Assembly (NCBI GenBank): GCA_021828925.1
Contig: JAJZCT010000010.1
Span: forward strand, 1 to 15,973
DNA length: 15,973 nt
Direction of reading: 5' to 3'
From: Planctomycetota bacterium
GTDB lineage: Bacteria; Planctomycetota; Phycisphaerae; WQYP01
Shown piece by piece: positions 1 through 8,262 of this stretch. Each line of letters starts with the position of its first letter. The first letter of the stretch is position 1. The notes under the pieces were generated by a model that was not told the origin of the DNA, did not search any database, and worked only from the letters and a program-made list of their open reading frames with translations. The translations under genes were made by a program, and so were the position numbers.

Positions 1-147
1 ATCAAGAACGGCATGATTCAGATCGCCGTTTTACTGGCCCTGGTATTTATCCAGGGATGGGGCATTAATTATCCCACACGCCGGGAATTTATACGCACCC
101 TGGCGCAAAACGCCAAGCTCATTGACCCGCCGGTCAAGCCCCTTTAG
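1..147 (+). CDS. C-terminal end of an unidentified, probably membrane-anchored protein (partial)
   Basis: The reading frame is open from the first base and stops with TAG at 145-147, giving 48 residues of the C-terminus. I do not recognise the family. Residues 5-20 are hydrophobic (Met-Ile-Gln-Ile-Ala-Val-Leu-Leu-Ala-Leu-Val), which suggests one membrane segment. A short polar tail with several Arg and Lys follows, ending in Pro-Pro-Val-Lys-Pro-Leu. The frame is not guaranteed to be a gene because only the end is visible. Support comes from the sensible amino-acid composition and from the stop lying where the opposing PfpI-family gene ends, with 14 bases of tail-to-tail overlap. The start lies outside the window. 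Confidence 0.45.
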   Translation: MKNGMIQIAVLLALVFIQGWGINYPTRREFIRTLAQNAKLIDPPVKPL

Positions 148-883
148 CCGCCGCTCCGCTTCCCGCCGCTTCGGATTTTCTGCGGTCCTTGTTTTTCTTC
201 CGCGCAGTGCATTGCATGCTTTCGCTGATTCGTTTTGCGGTCTTCAATCGTTGGGCCGAAATTCTCGCAAATTCACGACGAACCGGCAGGCTGATGTTGT
301 GTGGCGCATGATTGATATCATAGCACTGGAAAGGTGGCTCCGGCGCATACTCAACGGCTAACTGAATCATCTTCGCTTTTTTATACCCGACCAAAAGCGC
401 CACCGCCCTCAGCGCACCATCAATCCCGGAAGTAACTCCGGCGCAGGAAATAAGCCGTCCGCTGATGACAACGCGCTTTTTGCGTGGCTTGGCACCAAAT
501 AATTTCAGCAGGTCCAATGACGCCCAGTGCGTGGTAGCCGGTTTACCAATAAGCAATCCAGCTGCGCCGCAAAGCAAAGCTCCAGTGCAGACCGAAAGCA
601 CAATCTTGGCCTGCACCGCCCGACTTTTTATAAAATCAAGGATCGCTCTGTCATCCATGATCCCTTCCTGCCCCGGTCCGCCGGGAATTACCAACAAATC
701 AAGCTTCGGGCAGGCTGAAAGAGTCATCGTGGGCGTGAGAATCAGCCCATGAACATCCATTATCGGTTTGCGTGTTTTCCATATAACGTGAACCTTGGCT
801 CCCGGTAAACGCGATAAAATCTCAAATGGTCCGGTAACATCCAGTTGATCGACACCGGGGAAAATCAATACACCAATATCCAT
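134..883 (-). CDS. DJ-1/PfpI family protein, isonitrile hydratase-like
   Basis: A 249-residue class I glutamine amidotransferase-like protein of the DJ-1/PfpI superfamily. It most resembles the cyclohexyl-isocyanide hydratase (InhA) branch, whose members hydrate isocyanides to N-formamides; many relatives have unknown substrates. The N-terminal strand carries Asp12 and Asp15, followed by Gly-Pro-Phe-Glu (Glu21). The nucleophile elbow is Ser-Val-Cys-Thr-Gly, with Cys99 as expected nucleophile and Thr100 beside it. Thr-Thr-His-Trp follows at about 117-120. A Pro-Gly-Gly-Pro-Gly loop lies at 67-71. The last 40 or so residues are a low-complexity Lys/Arg/Ala tail beyond the usual domain. The ATG at 881-883 is supported by GGAG (complement of 893-896), nine bases upstream. 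The gene is transcribed in the same direction as xfp, 99 bases downstream of it, and may be a separate unit. The family call is firm; the substrate is unknown. Confidence 0.85.
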   Translation of the reverse strand: MDIGVLIFPGVDQLDVTGPFEILSRLPGAKVHVIWKTRKPIMDVHGLILTPTMTLSACPKLDLLVIPGGPGQEGIMDDRAILDFIKSRAVQAKIVLSVCTGALLCGAAGLLIGKPATTHWASLDLLKLFGAKPRKKRVVISGRLISCAGVTSGIDGALRAVALLVGYKKAKMIQLAVEYAPEPPFQCYDINHAPHNISLPVRREFARISAQRLKTAKRISESMQCTARKKNKDRRKSEAAGSGAAAKGA

Positions 884-931
884 AGCCGCACGCTCCGTCG
901 CGATTTTCCGCTGGTTTACACACCTGCCGGT

Positions 932-957
932 TCTTGCCGCGCAAGATGGTGATTATA
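932..957 (-). promoter_or_regulatory. Possible promoter -10 box and overlapping hairpin before the PfpI-family gene
   Basis: Read on the minus strand, a perfect TATAAT lies at 957-952. No good -35 hexamer is seen 16-18 bases upstream; the best is TTTCGT. About six bases after the box begins a perfect 6-bp inverted repeat, TCTTGC/GCAAGA with a 3-base loop, at 946-932. It falls at or just after the expected transcription start. It could be an operator, a 5'-leader hairpin, or the remnant of a terminator for xfp. There is no T-run after it, so terminator function is poorly supported. Confidence 0.3.
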
Positions 958-982
958 GCCCGGTGCGCAATCTACGAAATGG

Positions 983-3352
983 CTATGACTCGCTCCACTT
1001 CCAGTTGCGAATTTCCGGCAGGTCTTGTCCGTGCTGTTGGATATGGCGTTTGTGTTCAATGAGCTTATCCCGCACCATCTGTTTAAGATAGGCCGCTCGC
1101 GTGCCCGCTTTTGGCACACGATCCACCACATCCTGCACCAGATGAAAACGATCCATATCATTGAGTACCGTCATATCAAACGGCGTGGTGATGGTGCCTT
1201 TTTCCTTATAGCCGCGAACGTGAATATTGCGGTGATTGTTACGGCGGTACGTCAGGCGATGAATCAACCAGGGATACGCGTGAAACGCGAAGATCACCGG
1301 CTTATCCTTGGTGAACAGGGAATCAAAATCCACATCGTTTAAACCATGCGGATGTTCGCTCGCCGGCTGAAGCTTCATGAGGTCCACCACATTAACCACG
1401 CGGATTTTCAGGTCCGGCAGTTCATGCCGCAGAATGGAAACGGCGGCCAGTATTTCCAATGTCGGCACATCACCGGCGCAGGCCATAACCACGTCCGGAT
1501 CAACGCGGTCGTCATTGCCCGCCCATTTCCAGATACCAATTCCTTCTTCGCAATGAATCGCCGCGGCATCCATAGACAGCCACTGCGGCGATGGATGCTT
1601 TCCAGCCACAATCACGTTGACATACTGTCTGCTGCGCAGGCAATGGTCCATGACGGAAAGCAGGCAGTTGGCATCGGGCGGCAAATAAACCCGCACCACA
1701 TCCGGGCTTTTATTCATCACCACATCCAGAAAGCCCGGATCCTGATGCGTAAAGCCGTTATGGTCCTGCCGCCACACATGGGATGACAGCAGATAATTCA
1801 AGGAAGCAATATCCGCCCTCCATGGCAGGTTGTCGGTGACCTCCAGCCACTTGGCGTGTTGATTAAACATAGAGGCAACAACATGAATAAATGCTTCATA
1901 GCAATTAAAAACACCATGCCGTCCGGTCAGCAGATACCCTTCCAACCAACCTTCACATTGATGCTCGCTGAGCATGGAATCCAGTACGCCGCCTGATGTC
2001 GCCAAAAATTCATCATTGGGCACGGTGCGCGCATCCCATTGCCGGTTGGTGTGATCAAAAATAGCCCCCAACCCGTTGGAAAGCGTTTCATCGGGTCCGA
2101 AGAGTCGAAAATTCCGCGGTGCGGCATTAAGTTTTGCGACATCGCGCAAAAAGGGCCCCAGGACATGGGTGTCACCAATGCCCATAACGCCGGGTTGCTT
2201 GACGGTTACGGCATAGTCGCGGAAGTCCGGCATCCGCAAATCCCGCAGCAGCTTGCCGCCGTTGGCATGACGATTCGCTCCCATACGCCGCTGTCCCTTG
2301 GGGGCCAGATCCGCCAGGTCCGGTTTGAGGCGTCCCTGGCCATCAAAAAGTTCTTCCGGATGGTAGCTTTTCATCCACGCTTCCAGCATCTTGAGATGTT
2401 CAGGATTTTTCGCCGGATCAGACAAGGGCACCTGATGCGCACGGAAAGTCCCTTCCACGGGCAGGCCGTCAATATCTCGCGGCCCGGTCCACCCTTTGGG
2501 AGACCGCAGAACAATCATCGGCCAACGCGGGCGCATCGTATTGCCCTGCGTGCGGGCCTCATGCTGAATTTGGCGGATACGTTCGATTGCCGCATCCAAT
2601 GCCGTCGCCATGGCTTCGTGCATCAGCGCCGGCTCGTGGCCTTCAACAAAACGCGGATCCCATCCATACCCGCGCAATAATTGTTCCAATTCCTCAGGTT
2701 CAATGCGGGCCAGTACCGTGGGATTGGAAATCTTGTAACCATTAAGATGCAGAATCGGCAATACCGCGCCATCGGTCTGGGCGTTGAGAAATTTATTGGA
2801 ATGCCAGCTTGTCGCCAAAGGTCCGGTTTCCGCTTCGCCGTCACCCACCACACAGGCGGTAATCAGATCTGGGTTATCAAACACCGCTCCAAAGGCGTGG
2901 CTGATGCTGTAGCCCAATTCGCCGCCCTCATGGATGGACCCCGGCGTTTCGGGGGCCGCGTGGCTGGGAATGCCACCGGGAAATGAAAACTGCTTGAAGA
3001 GTTTTTTCATTCCCGCCTCATCCTGGCTGATATTGGGATAGATTTCGCTGTACGTTCCTTCCAGATACACATTTCCCACCACCGCCGGTCCCCCGTGGCC
3101 GGGACCCGAGAGATAAATCATATCCAGATCGTATTTGTTGATCACGCGGTTCAAATGCGTGTAAATGAAGTTTTGTCCCGGCGTGGTGCCCCAATGGCCC
3201 AGCAACATCGGTTTAATATGTTCGAGTTTCAATGGTTGTTTCAATAACGGATTATCGTAAAGATATATCTGTCCGACCGACAGATAATTTCCCGCCCGCC
3301 AATAGGCATCGAGTTTGGCAAGCATTTCCTTGGTCAGTGTTGTCGTAGCCAT
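983..3352 (-). CDS. xfp: Xylulose-5-phosphate/fructose-6-phosphate phosphoketolase
   Basis: A 789-residue thiamine-diphosphate enzyme, full length for the family (about 790-820). It cleaves xylulose-5-phosphate and/or fructose-6-phosphate with inorganic phosphate to acetyl phosphate plus glyceraldehyde-3-phosphate or erythrose-4-phosphate, in the cytosol. The N-terminal half has Gly-Pro-Gly-His-Gly-Gly-Pro at 83-89 and the family signature Glu-Gly-Gly-Glu-Leu-Gly-Tyr at 142-148. The ThDP/metal motif Gly-Asp-Gly-Glu-Ala-Glu-Thr-Gly is at 170-177. The second signature, [13 protein letters not shown] at 461-473, precedes Thr-Gly-Arg-His-Gly. The ATG at 3350-3352 has AGGA (complement of 3362-3365) nine bases upstream, inside the end of ackA. 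Only 3 bases separate the two genes, so they are surely co-transcribed. Which ketose phosphate is preferred cannot be read from sequence alone. Confidence 0.97.
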   Translation of the reverse strand: MATTTLTKEMLAKLDAYWRAGNYLSVGQIYLYDNPLLKQPLKLEHIKPMLLGHWGTTPGQNFIYTHLNRVINKYDLDMIYLSGPGHGGPAVVGNVYLEGTYSEIYPNISQDEAGMKKLFKQFSFPGGIPSHAAPETPGSIHEGGELGYSISHAFGAVFDNPDLITACVVGDGEAETGPLATSWHSNKFLNAQTDGAVLPILHLNGYKISNPTVLARIEPEELEQLLRGYGWDPRFVEGHEPALMHEAMATALDAAIERIRQIQHEARTQGNTMRPRWPMIVLRSPKGWTGPRDIDGLPVEGTFRAHQVPLSDPAKNPEHLKMLEAWMKSYHPEELFDGQGRLKPDLADLAPKGQRRMGANRHANGGKLLRDLRMPDFRDYAVTVKQPGVMGIGDTHVLGPFLRDVAKLNAAPRNFRLFGPDETLSNGLGAIFDHTNRQWDARTVPNDEFLATSGGVLDSMLSEHQCEGWLEGYLLTGRHGVFNCYEAFIHVVASMFNQHAKWLEVTDNLPWRADIASLNYLLSSHVWRQDHNGFTHQDPGFLDVVMNKSPDVVRVYLPPDANCLLSVMDHCLRSRQYVNVIVAGKHPSPQWLSMDAAAIHCEEGIGIWKWAGNDDRVDPDVVMACAGDVPTLEILAAVSILRHELPDLKIRVVNVVDLMKLQPASEHPHGLNDVDFDSLFTKDKPVIFAFHAYPWLIHRLTYRRNNHRNIHVRGYKEKGTITTPFDMTVLNDMDRFHLVQDVVDRVPKAGTRAAYLKQMVRDKLIEHKRHIQQHGQDLPEIRNWKWSES

Positions 3353-3355
3353 AAG

Positions 3356-4627
3356 TTATTTTCCTTTCGTTTGCATTTTCACGTTAAGCAAATCAACAAC
3401 CGACCGGGCGATCATCAGCTCTTCGTCGGTATGTATAACGCGAACAGTTACCGCGGCCCCCGGCACCGAAATCACTTCGGCATTCCGGGTGTTGGCGGCA
3501 GCGTTTATCCGGATACCCAGAAATGCCAAATCACGGCAGATGTTTTGGCGAATTATCGGTGCGTTTTCGCCAATGCCGCCGGCAAACACCAGTGTATCCA
3601 CGCCACCTAGTGCCGCGGCAAATGAGCCAATCCACTTTCTGGCCTGATAGCAGAACATGTCGATTGCCAAAGCGCAATGCTTGTCGCTGCCGCGTTTCGC
3701 CAACAGATCGCGCACATCAGAACTTCTTGCCGAAACACCCAGCAGTCCGGATTCATGATTCACCATATTCTCAAAGTGCGCCGCCGTCATGCTCTGTGTG
3801 CGCGACAGGTAATTAAAAACTCCCGGGTCTAAATCTCCGCTACGGGTGCTCATCATCAATCCGGCGGCGGGCGTAAAGCCCATGCTGGTGTCGAGGCTTT
3901 TTCCATTTCGCACGGCCGCCAAACTGGCACCATTGCCCAGATGCGCCAGAATCACCCGGCCTTTTTCAGCCGCTCCGTCTCCCAGCCGCCGCAGTTCTTC
4001 CATCAAAAACGCATAAGATAAGCCATGAAACCCATAGCGTCGCAAGCCTTTAGCCGCATAACGCCGGGGGATCGGCAGCACTTGCGCGATCATCGGCATA
4101 TTGTGGTGAAACGCAGTATCAAAGCAGGCAACTTGGGGAAGTCTCGGATGCTTTTCGCGAAAGCTCCGAATAAGCTGAATTTCCCCCGGCAGGTGATCAG
4201 GATCATAGGTTGCGATGCGGTGCAGTTTGGCTAATAGCGTAGCAGTGACTCGCTCCGGCTGCGCATAGCCCATGCCATGCACCACCCGGTGCCCGATAGC
4301 CCGCACATCGGCAAATTCCTTTTGTGCCGCGAGAAAATTCAGCAGAAATTCCGCCGCAGTGCCATGATTCTGCGTATTTATGCCGCGGCTGATCTGCTGC
4401 CTGCCCTGTGAATCATGGGTTGTGAACTGTGTGCCGCGCCGGCCAATGCGATCAATGTTTCCGCTCATCGTGCGCCGCAATTCCGTACCCGCTTCAAACA
4501 GTGCGAACTTGATACTCGAAGATCCGGCGTTCACGGTCAGAATCAGCGGCGGTTGAAGGCCTTTTATCACCGCGGGTCCCATCCGTGCAGTGGCTTTTCC
4601 GGAAACATTTTTGCGTTGCTGCGACAT
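3356..4627 (-). CDS. ackA: Acetate kinase
   Basis: Acetate kinase makes ATP and acetate from acetyl phosphate, or the reverse; it is a cytosolic ASKHA-fold enzyme. Counting from the first possible start (TTG at 4630), signature one is Asn34-Ala-Gly-Ser-Ser-Ser with Lys41. Gly-His-Arg-Val-Val-His-Gly is at 113-119 (Arg115 in the acetate site). Cys-Phe-Asp-Thr-Ala-Phe-His is at 169-175 (Asp171 catalytic by family knowledge). Gly-Phe-His-Gly is at 200-203, and Leu-Gly-Asn-Gly-Ala-Ser at 231-236. Ser-Thr-Arg-Ser-Gly-Asp at 261-266 holds Arg263. The adenosine region is Gly-Gly-Ile-Gly-Glu-Asn at 351-356, with the late Asp-Glu-Glu-Leu at 402-405. I chose ATG at 4627-4625 because it follows the TTG directly; neither has a clear ribosome binding site. 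The protein has about 25 residues before the usual first strand, so a later start (ATG at 4582) is possible. Stop TAA lies 3 bases before xfp. Confidence 0.95.
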   Translation of the reverse strand: MSQQRKNVSGKATARMGPAVIKGLQPPLILTVNAGSSSIKFALFEAGTELRRTMSGNIDRIGRRGTQFTTHDSQGRQQISRGINTQNHGTAAEFLLNFLAAQKEFADVRAIGHRVVHGMGYAQPERVTATLLAKLHRIATYDPDHLPGEIQLIRSFREKHPRLPQVACFDTAFHHNMPMIAQVLPIPRRYAAKGLRRYGFHGLSYAFLMEELRRLGDGAAEKGRVILAHLGNGASLAAVRNGKSLDTSMGFTPAAGLMMSTRSGDLDPGVFNYLSRTQSMTAAHFENMVNHESGLLGVSARSSDVRDLLAKRGSDKHCALAIDMFCYQARKWIGSFAAALGGVDTLVFAGGIGENAPIIRQNICRDLAFLGIRINAAANTRNAEVISVPGAAVTVRVIHTDEELMIARSVVDLLNVKMQTKGK

Positions 4628-4670
4628 CAACTCATTTCACTTTCAACGTGCGGCTTATCCGCCTGAACAC

Positions 4671-7217
4671 TTACTTCTGCCAGACGATATGCCCCAATTC
4701 CATCGGTGCCGCCAAACCGGTAATGTTCGGAATAATGCGGGCGGTATAGTCCGCAACCGGTCGTGCGGCCGGTATTTGTGCATGATATGCGTAACCGCCC
4801 GCTGCGCCGGTGAGCTTTCCCATCAACTTCATTTCCTGCCGGGTCATGCCGCCGCTGTCCAAGCCATCGGCAAACAGTTCCACACGCACCATCGCGGGGT
4901 CAAGACCATTGAGATAAACATGGGCGTCAAATATATGCGCTTCGCTGCTGGAACTGCTGTGCACATCACCGAAGCGCACACTTGCCCATTTTTCGTTTAA
5001 CAGCCCCCGCACTTTGAGAATCTCCGCGCCTTGAGCTCCATTCTTGTCGGCCCGGGCCAGATAATTCCGCGCCGCCGGCAAATAATAAAGTTCGGTATAC
5101 TCCCGCACCGTGCGATTGCTGCAGAATTGCGGCGTCAGATGGGCTATGCTGGCCCGGATGTGCGCTACCCATGCCGTTGGAACGCCGGCGGCATCGCGGG
5201 CATAAAATGTTGGAATAATGTGCTGTTCCAACAGATCATAAAGCGCATTGGCCTCGCAGGCGTCCCAATCCGGATCATCGCCGTGCTCCTTGCCATCACC
5301 CAGCGCCCAGCCCACTTCAGGATTGAACGCTTCCGCCCACCAGCCATCAAGTTCTGAAAGATTCAATCCGCCGTTGGCCAGTACCTTCATGCCACTGGTC
5401 CCCGAGGCTTCCCATGGCCGTCGCGGCGTATTAATCCATACATCCACACCCCGCACGAGCCGCTGCGCAAGGCTCATATCATAGTCATATAAGAACGCGG
5501 CGTGCGGCCGAACATCGGGGCGGCGAATAAAGCCAATCCACTGTCGAACTAATTGCTGCCCGGCCCAATCCGCGGGATGCGCTTTGCCGGCAATAACTAA
5601 CTGAACCGGATGCTGCGCATGGGTTAAAATCCGAACCAGTCTTTCCGGATCATGCAGCAGCAGATTGGGACGTTTATATGTGGCAAACCGTCGAGCAAAA
5701 CCCAGTGTCAGCACATTAGGATCCAACAAATGTTTTGCTGCCTGCACATCCTGATCAGAACTGCCCGAGGCCGCCAGTTGCCGCGTCGCACGGGCACGCA
5801 CCTCTTCCACCAGCGCCGCGCGTCCGTTGGCACGCAATTCCCAAAGTCGGCCATCCGGTAACTTCTGAATCTTTTGCGTCAAAACATCCGGTTTATCCTG
5901 CCAGCAGTCAATCCCGCACTCTTTCGTCCATAGTTCTTCGGCTGCCGCGGATTCCCACGTGGGCACATGAACGCCATTGGTGATATGCGCTATCGGCACT
6001 TCCTCAATGGGCCAGCGCGGAAACAGCGATGAAAACAGCGATCGACTCACCTGCCCATGCAACCGGCTTACGCCATTGGCCGCGCCGCTGCCCCGCATGG
6101 CCAAATACGCCATGTTAAATGGTTCGTTCCTATCCGCCGCACCGCGCCGTCCCAATGCCAATAGATCACCCACGGATATTCCCAGCTTTTCCGTGGCATA
6201 ACCTCCCAGATATTGGTTCACCAGTGTCGGTGAAAAACAGTCAAACCCCGCCGCCACCGCGGTGTGGGTGGTAAATATATTGCCCGCCCGCGTAACGGCT
6301 AACGCCGCCTCAAAAGATAATCCGGTCTTGTCCTTATAACTCCGCGCTCGCTCTAAAATGGCAAATGCGGCATGACCTTCGTTGAGATGGCATACCTCCG
6401 GCTTTAATCCCAGTGCTTCCAGCAATCTCCAGCCGCCGATACCCAGAAGTATTTCCTGTTGAAGTCGTAATTCCGGACCGCCCCCATAAAGTTCACTGGT
6501 AATACCGCGATGAACGGGATAATTGGCGGGATCATTGCTGTCCAGGAGATAGAGTTTTCCCTGTCCCACCTGCACCTGCCACGCCCGCACCCACATCGAA
6601 TATCCGGGAAGCGCGATTTCCAGTCGCAACCATTCTCCATTCGCATCGCGCAACGGCGTAATGGGCAATTGCCCCGGATCATTGTACGGATACAACGACT
6701 GCTGGTTGCCATCGCGGTCGATATGCTGCCGGAAATATCCCTGCTGATACAACAAGCCCACCGCCACGACCGGCACTCCCAGATCACTGGCGGATTTAAG
6801 TTGATCGCCGGCCACATTCCCCAAGCCGCCGGAATAGATCGGCAGCGCCTCACTTAACATAAATTCCATGCTGAAGTAGGCCACACATGTCAAGGGAGAT
6901 TCGTGATGCTCCCGCCTGAACCATGTTGGGGCGTCCGCCAGTAGCTTTTGGTTTCGCAGTAAGGCCTCGACCTCGGTGTAAAAGTCTTTGCTCTCCAGCA
7001 GGTTCTGAAGTTTGGCCGGCGAAACCGTCTGGAGAACCAGCCATGGGTTGCGCGTTTCCGCCCACAATTCCGGTTCAAGTTGCCGCCAAACGCCGTCGGC
7101 CGCCCGGTTCCAACTCCACCGCAAATCCAAGGCCAGTTCAACTAAAGCCGCATACCCCGGAATCTCCGTACACAGGGCATTGTGAACGTAAGCCAGTGTC
7201 TCACTGCGTTGTGTCAT
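4671..7217 (-). CDS. glgP: Alpha-glucan (glycogen/maltodextrin) phosphorylase, GT35 family
   Basis: An 848-residue PLP-dependent phosphorylase that releases glucose-1-phosphate from alpha-1,4-glucan using phosphate. It has the layout of the 'archaeal-type' phosphorylases: an N-terminal DUF3417-like region at about 20-110 (Leu-Arg-Trp-Ser-Trp-Asn at 32-37), then the catalytic domains. Visible motifs are Tyr-Phe-Ser-Met-Glu-Phe at 114-119 and Ile-Tyr-Ser-Gly-Gly-Leu-Gly at 127-133. His-Leu-Asn-Glu-Gly-His is at 277-282, Thr-Thr-His-Thr at 316-319, and Thr-Asn-Gly-Val-His at 413-417. Gly-Phe-Ala-Arg-Arg-Phe-Ala-Thr-Tyr-Lys-Arg is at 506-516. The PLP-lysine region is Glu-Ala-Ser-Gly-Thr-Ser-Gly-Met-Lys at 603-611 (Lys611). 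The last 100 or so residues look like a beta-rich C-terminal extension. The ATG at 7215-7217 has a modest GGAACGGG stretch before it. It is the first gene of the glgP-ackA-xfp operon, with a 43-base gap to ackA. Confidence 0.95.
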   Translation of the reverse strand: MTQRSETLAYVHNALCTEIPGYAALVELALDLRWSWNRAADGVWRQLEPELWAETRNPWLVLQTVSPAKLQNLLESKDFYTEVEALLRNQKLLADAPTWFRREHHESPLTCVAYFSMEFMLSEALPIYSGGLGNVAGDQLKSASDLGVPVVAVGLLYQQGYFRQHIDRDGNQQSLYPYNDPGQLPITPLRDANGEWLRLEIALPGYSMWVRAWQVQVGQGKLYLLDSNDPANYPVHRGITSELYGGGPELRLQQEILLGIGGWRLLEALGLKPEVCHLNEGHAAFAILERARSYKDKTGLSFEAALAVTRAGNIFTTHTAVAAGFDCFSPTLVNQYLGGYATEKLGISVGDLLALGRRGAADRNEPFNMAYLAMRGSGAANGVSRLHGQVSRSLFSSLFPRWPIEEVPIAHITNGVHVPTWESAAAEELWTKECGIDCWQDKPDVLTQKIQKLPDGRLWELRANGRAALVEEVRARATRQLAASGSSDQDVQAAKHLLDPNVLTLGFARRFATYKRPNLLLHDPERLVRILTHAQHPVQLVIAGKAHPADWAGQQLVRQWIGFIRRPDVRPHAAFLYDYDMSLAQRLVRGVDVWINTPRRPWEASGTSGMKVLANGGLNLSELDGWWAEAFNPEVGWALGDGKEHGDDPDWDACEANALYDLLEQHIIPTFYARDAAGVPTAWVAHIRASIAHLTPQFCSNRTVREYTELYYLPAARNYLARADKNGAQGAEILKVRGLLNEKWASVRFGDVHSSSSSEAHIFDAHVYLNGLDPAMVRVELFADGLDSGGMTRQEMKLMGKLTGAAGGYAYHAQIPAARPVADYTARIIPNITGLAAPMELGHIVWQK

Positions 7218-7265
7218 ATCGCACCCGTTCCGGCTTTCTACATTTTGCCCCGCAGCTATATGCCT

Positions 7266-7293
7266 ATCATAGCGCAGGCAGGTTTCCAGTCAA
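7266..7293 (-). promoter_or_regulatory. Sigma-70-type promoter for the glgP-ackA-xfp operon
   Basis: On the minus strand, TTGACT (complement of 7288-7293) and TATGAT (complement of 7266-7271) are separated by 16 bases. Both hexamers match the consensus at five of six positions. Transcription would begin near 7259, leaving a leader of about 42 bases before the glgP ATG at 7217. A short inverted repeat, AGGA/TCCT around TTTT (7299-7310), lies just upstream of the -35 box and could be a regulator site, though it is too short to trust. The sequence match is good; use of the site is inferred. Confidence 0.65.
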
Positions 7294-7482
7294 GAAATAG
7301 GATTTTTCCTGCTTCCCCGTTTTCCATGCTGCCTCATGCGTCAGCCGCTTTTCCGGGTGTTGTGGTGGACCGTTGGCGTTGTCATGGCTTTTTGCGTTTA
7401 CAGAGTTCATAATGCCCCCTGGAACTAGCTGCTGCGGTTACCGGCTGGCGTTTGGTCTTATTGTCTGCGGCGGCATGTCCAC

Positions 7483-7486
7483 GGAG
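7483..7486 (+). promoter_or_regulatory. Ribosome binding site deciding the BMP gene start
   Basis: GGAG lies eight bases before the ATG at 7495 and only five before the GTG at 7492. The spacing favours ATG 7495 as the start of the binding-protein gene. Confidence 0.6.
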
Positions 7487-7494
7487 AACGCGTG

Positions 7495-8262
7495 ATGAAA
7501 AATCTGCCTCAACGTCGCGTAGATCGAATCGTCGCCACACTGGCGTTTTGTCTGTTGATATTCTCCGGCGCTGCTGGCATTAAAGCTGCTGCGATAAAAG
7601 GGCCTCTGCGCATCGCCTTAATTTGTTCCGGAAGCGTGACTGATGGCGGTTGGAACCAGGAAGGAAAGGATGCGATTCTGATCGTGAAGAAAAAACTCCA
7701 TGCCCATGTATCGATTCTGGAACATATTTCCTCCGTCCGGGCGGTGGATGTGATGCGTTCTTACGCCATGCGGGGATACAATCTCATTATTGGTCACGGC
7801 TATGAATTTCTCATCCCGGCCACGCAAGTGGCGGCGATGGGGGGTAAAACAAAATTTGCCGTCAGTGGTGCCGACACCACCAAGCCCGGTGTGCTGACGC
7901 TGAATTTTGATCTTGCTCAGCCTTCCTACGAATTAGGAATTCTGGCGGCCATGTTAAGTAAAACCGGAAAAATCGGTTTCATCGGAGGTGAGGCCATTCC
8001 ATCGGTCGTGGCGTGTTATCGTGGGTTCGTGGCCGGGGCCAAAAGTGTAAATCACACCATCAAAATCGCCGCTGCATACACCAGTTGGGATCAGCCGGCA
8101 TTATCGAAAAGCCAGGCTCAGGCGTTTATCCAGCAGGGCATTGATGTTATTTACCAGAATGTTGATGCGGCCAGCCGGGGCGTATTTGAGGCCGTTGCCC
8201 AAGCCAACAAATCCGGCCATGGCCCCGTCTACGTTTTTCGGGTCCAACAGCAATCAGAATAA
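7495..8262 (+). CDS. BMP/PnrA-type substrate-binding protein, N-terminal part (frameshifted)
   Basis: Periplasmic binding protein of the basic membrane protein (BMP, PnrA-like) family, which usually binds purine nucleosides and delivers them to an ABC importer. The start has a signal sequence: a basic N-terminus (Arg-Arg-Val-Asp-Arg), a hydrophobic run (Leu-Ala-Phe-Cys-Leu-Leu-Ile-Phe) and an Ala-rich cleavage region. No proper lipobox is seen. Family features include Gly-Gly-Trp-Asn-Gln near the N-terminus, Ile-Gly-His-Gly-Tyr-Glu-Phe, Asn-Phe-Asp-Leu-Ala-Gln-Pro-Ser-Tyr-Glu-Leu-Gly and Gly-Phe-Ile-Gly-Gly-Glu. Gln-Asn-Val-Asp-Ala-Ala-Ser-Arg-Gly-Val comes near the break. The frame is coherent to Val-Tyr-Val-Phe at 8227-8238. 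Then it reads a short unrelated tail (Arg-Val-Gln-Gln-Gln-Ser-Glu) and stops at 8262. The rest of the family fold continues in another frame from 8240. Alone this product lacks its C-terminal third and is unlikely to fold. Confidence 0.85.
   Translation: MKNLPQRRVDRIVATLAFCLLIFSGAAGIKAAAIKGPLRIALICSGSVTDGGWNQEGKDAILIVKKKLHAHVSILEHISSVRAVDVMRSYAMRGYNLIIGHGYEFLIPATQVAAMGGKTKFAVSGADTTKPGVLTLNFDLAQPSYELGILAAMLSKTGKIGFIGGEAIPSVVACYRGFVAGAKSVNHTIKIAAAYTSWDQPALSKSQAQAFIQQGIDVIYQNVDAASRGVFEAVAQANKSGHGPVYVFRVQQQSE

Noticed and set aside
2039..2680. Long plus-strand open frame (213 codons) inside the phosphoketolase gene.
   Set aside because: It is antisense to a full-length enzyme with all its motifs, has no recognisable domain, and other shadow frames of similar size occur along the same genes.
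7373..7413. Promoter for the binding-protein gene (TTGGCG with TACAGA, or TGGCTT with CATAAT).
   Set aside because: The first pair has a 20-base spacer and the second has a poor -35; neither is good enough to list.
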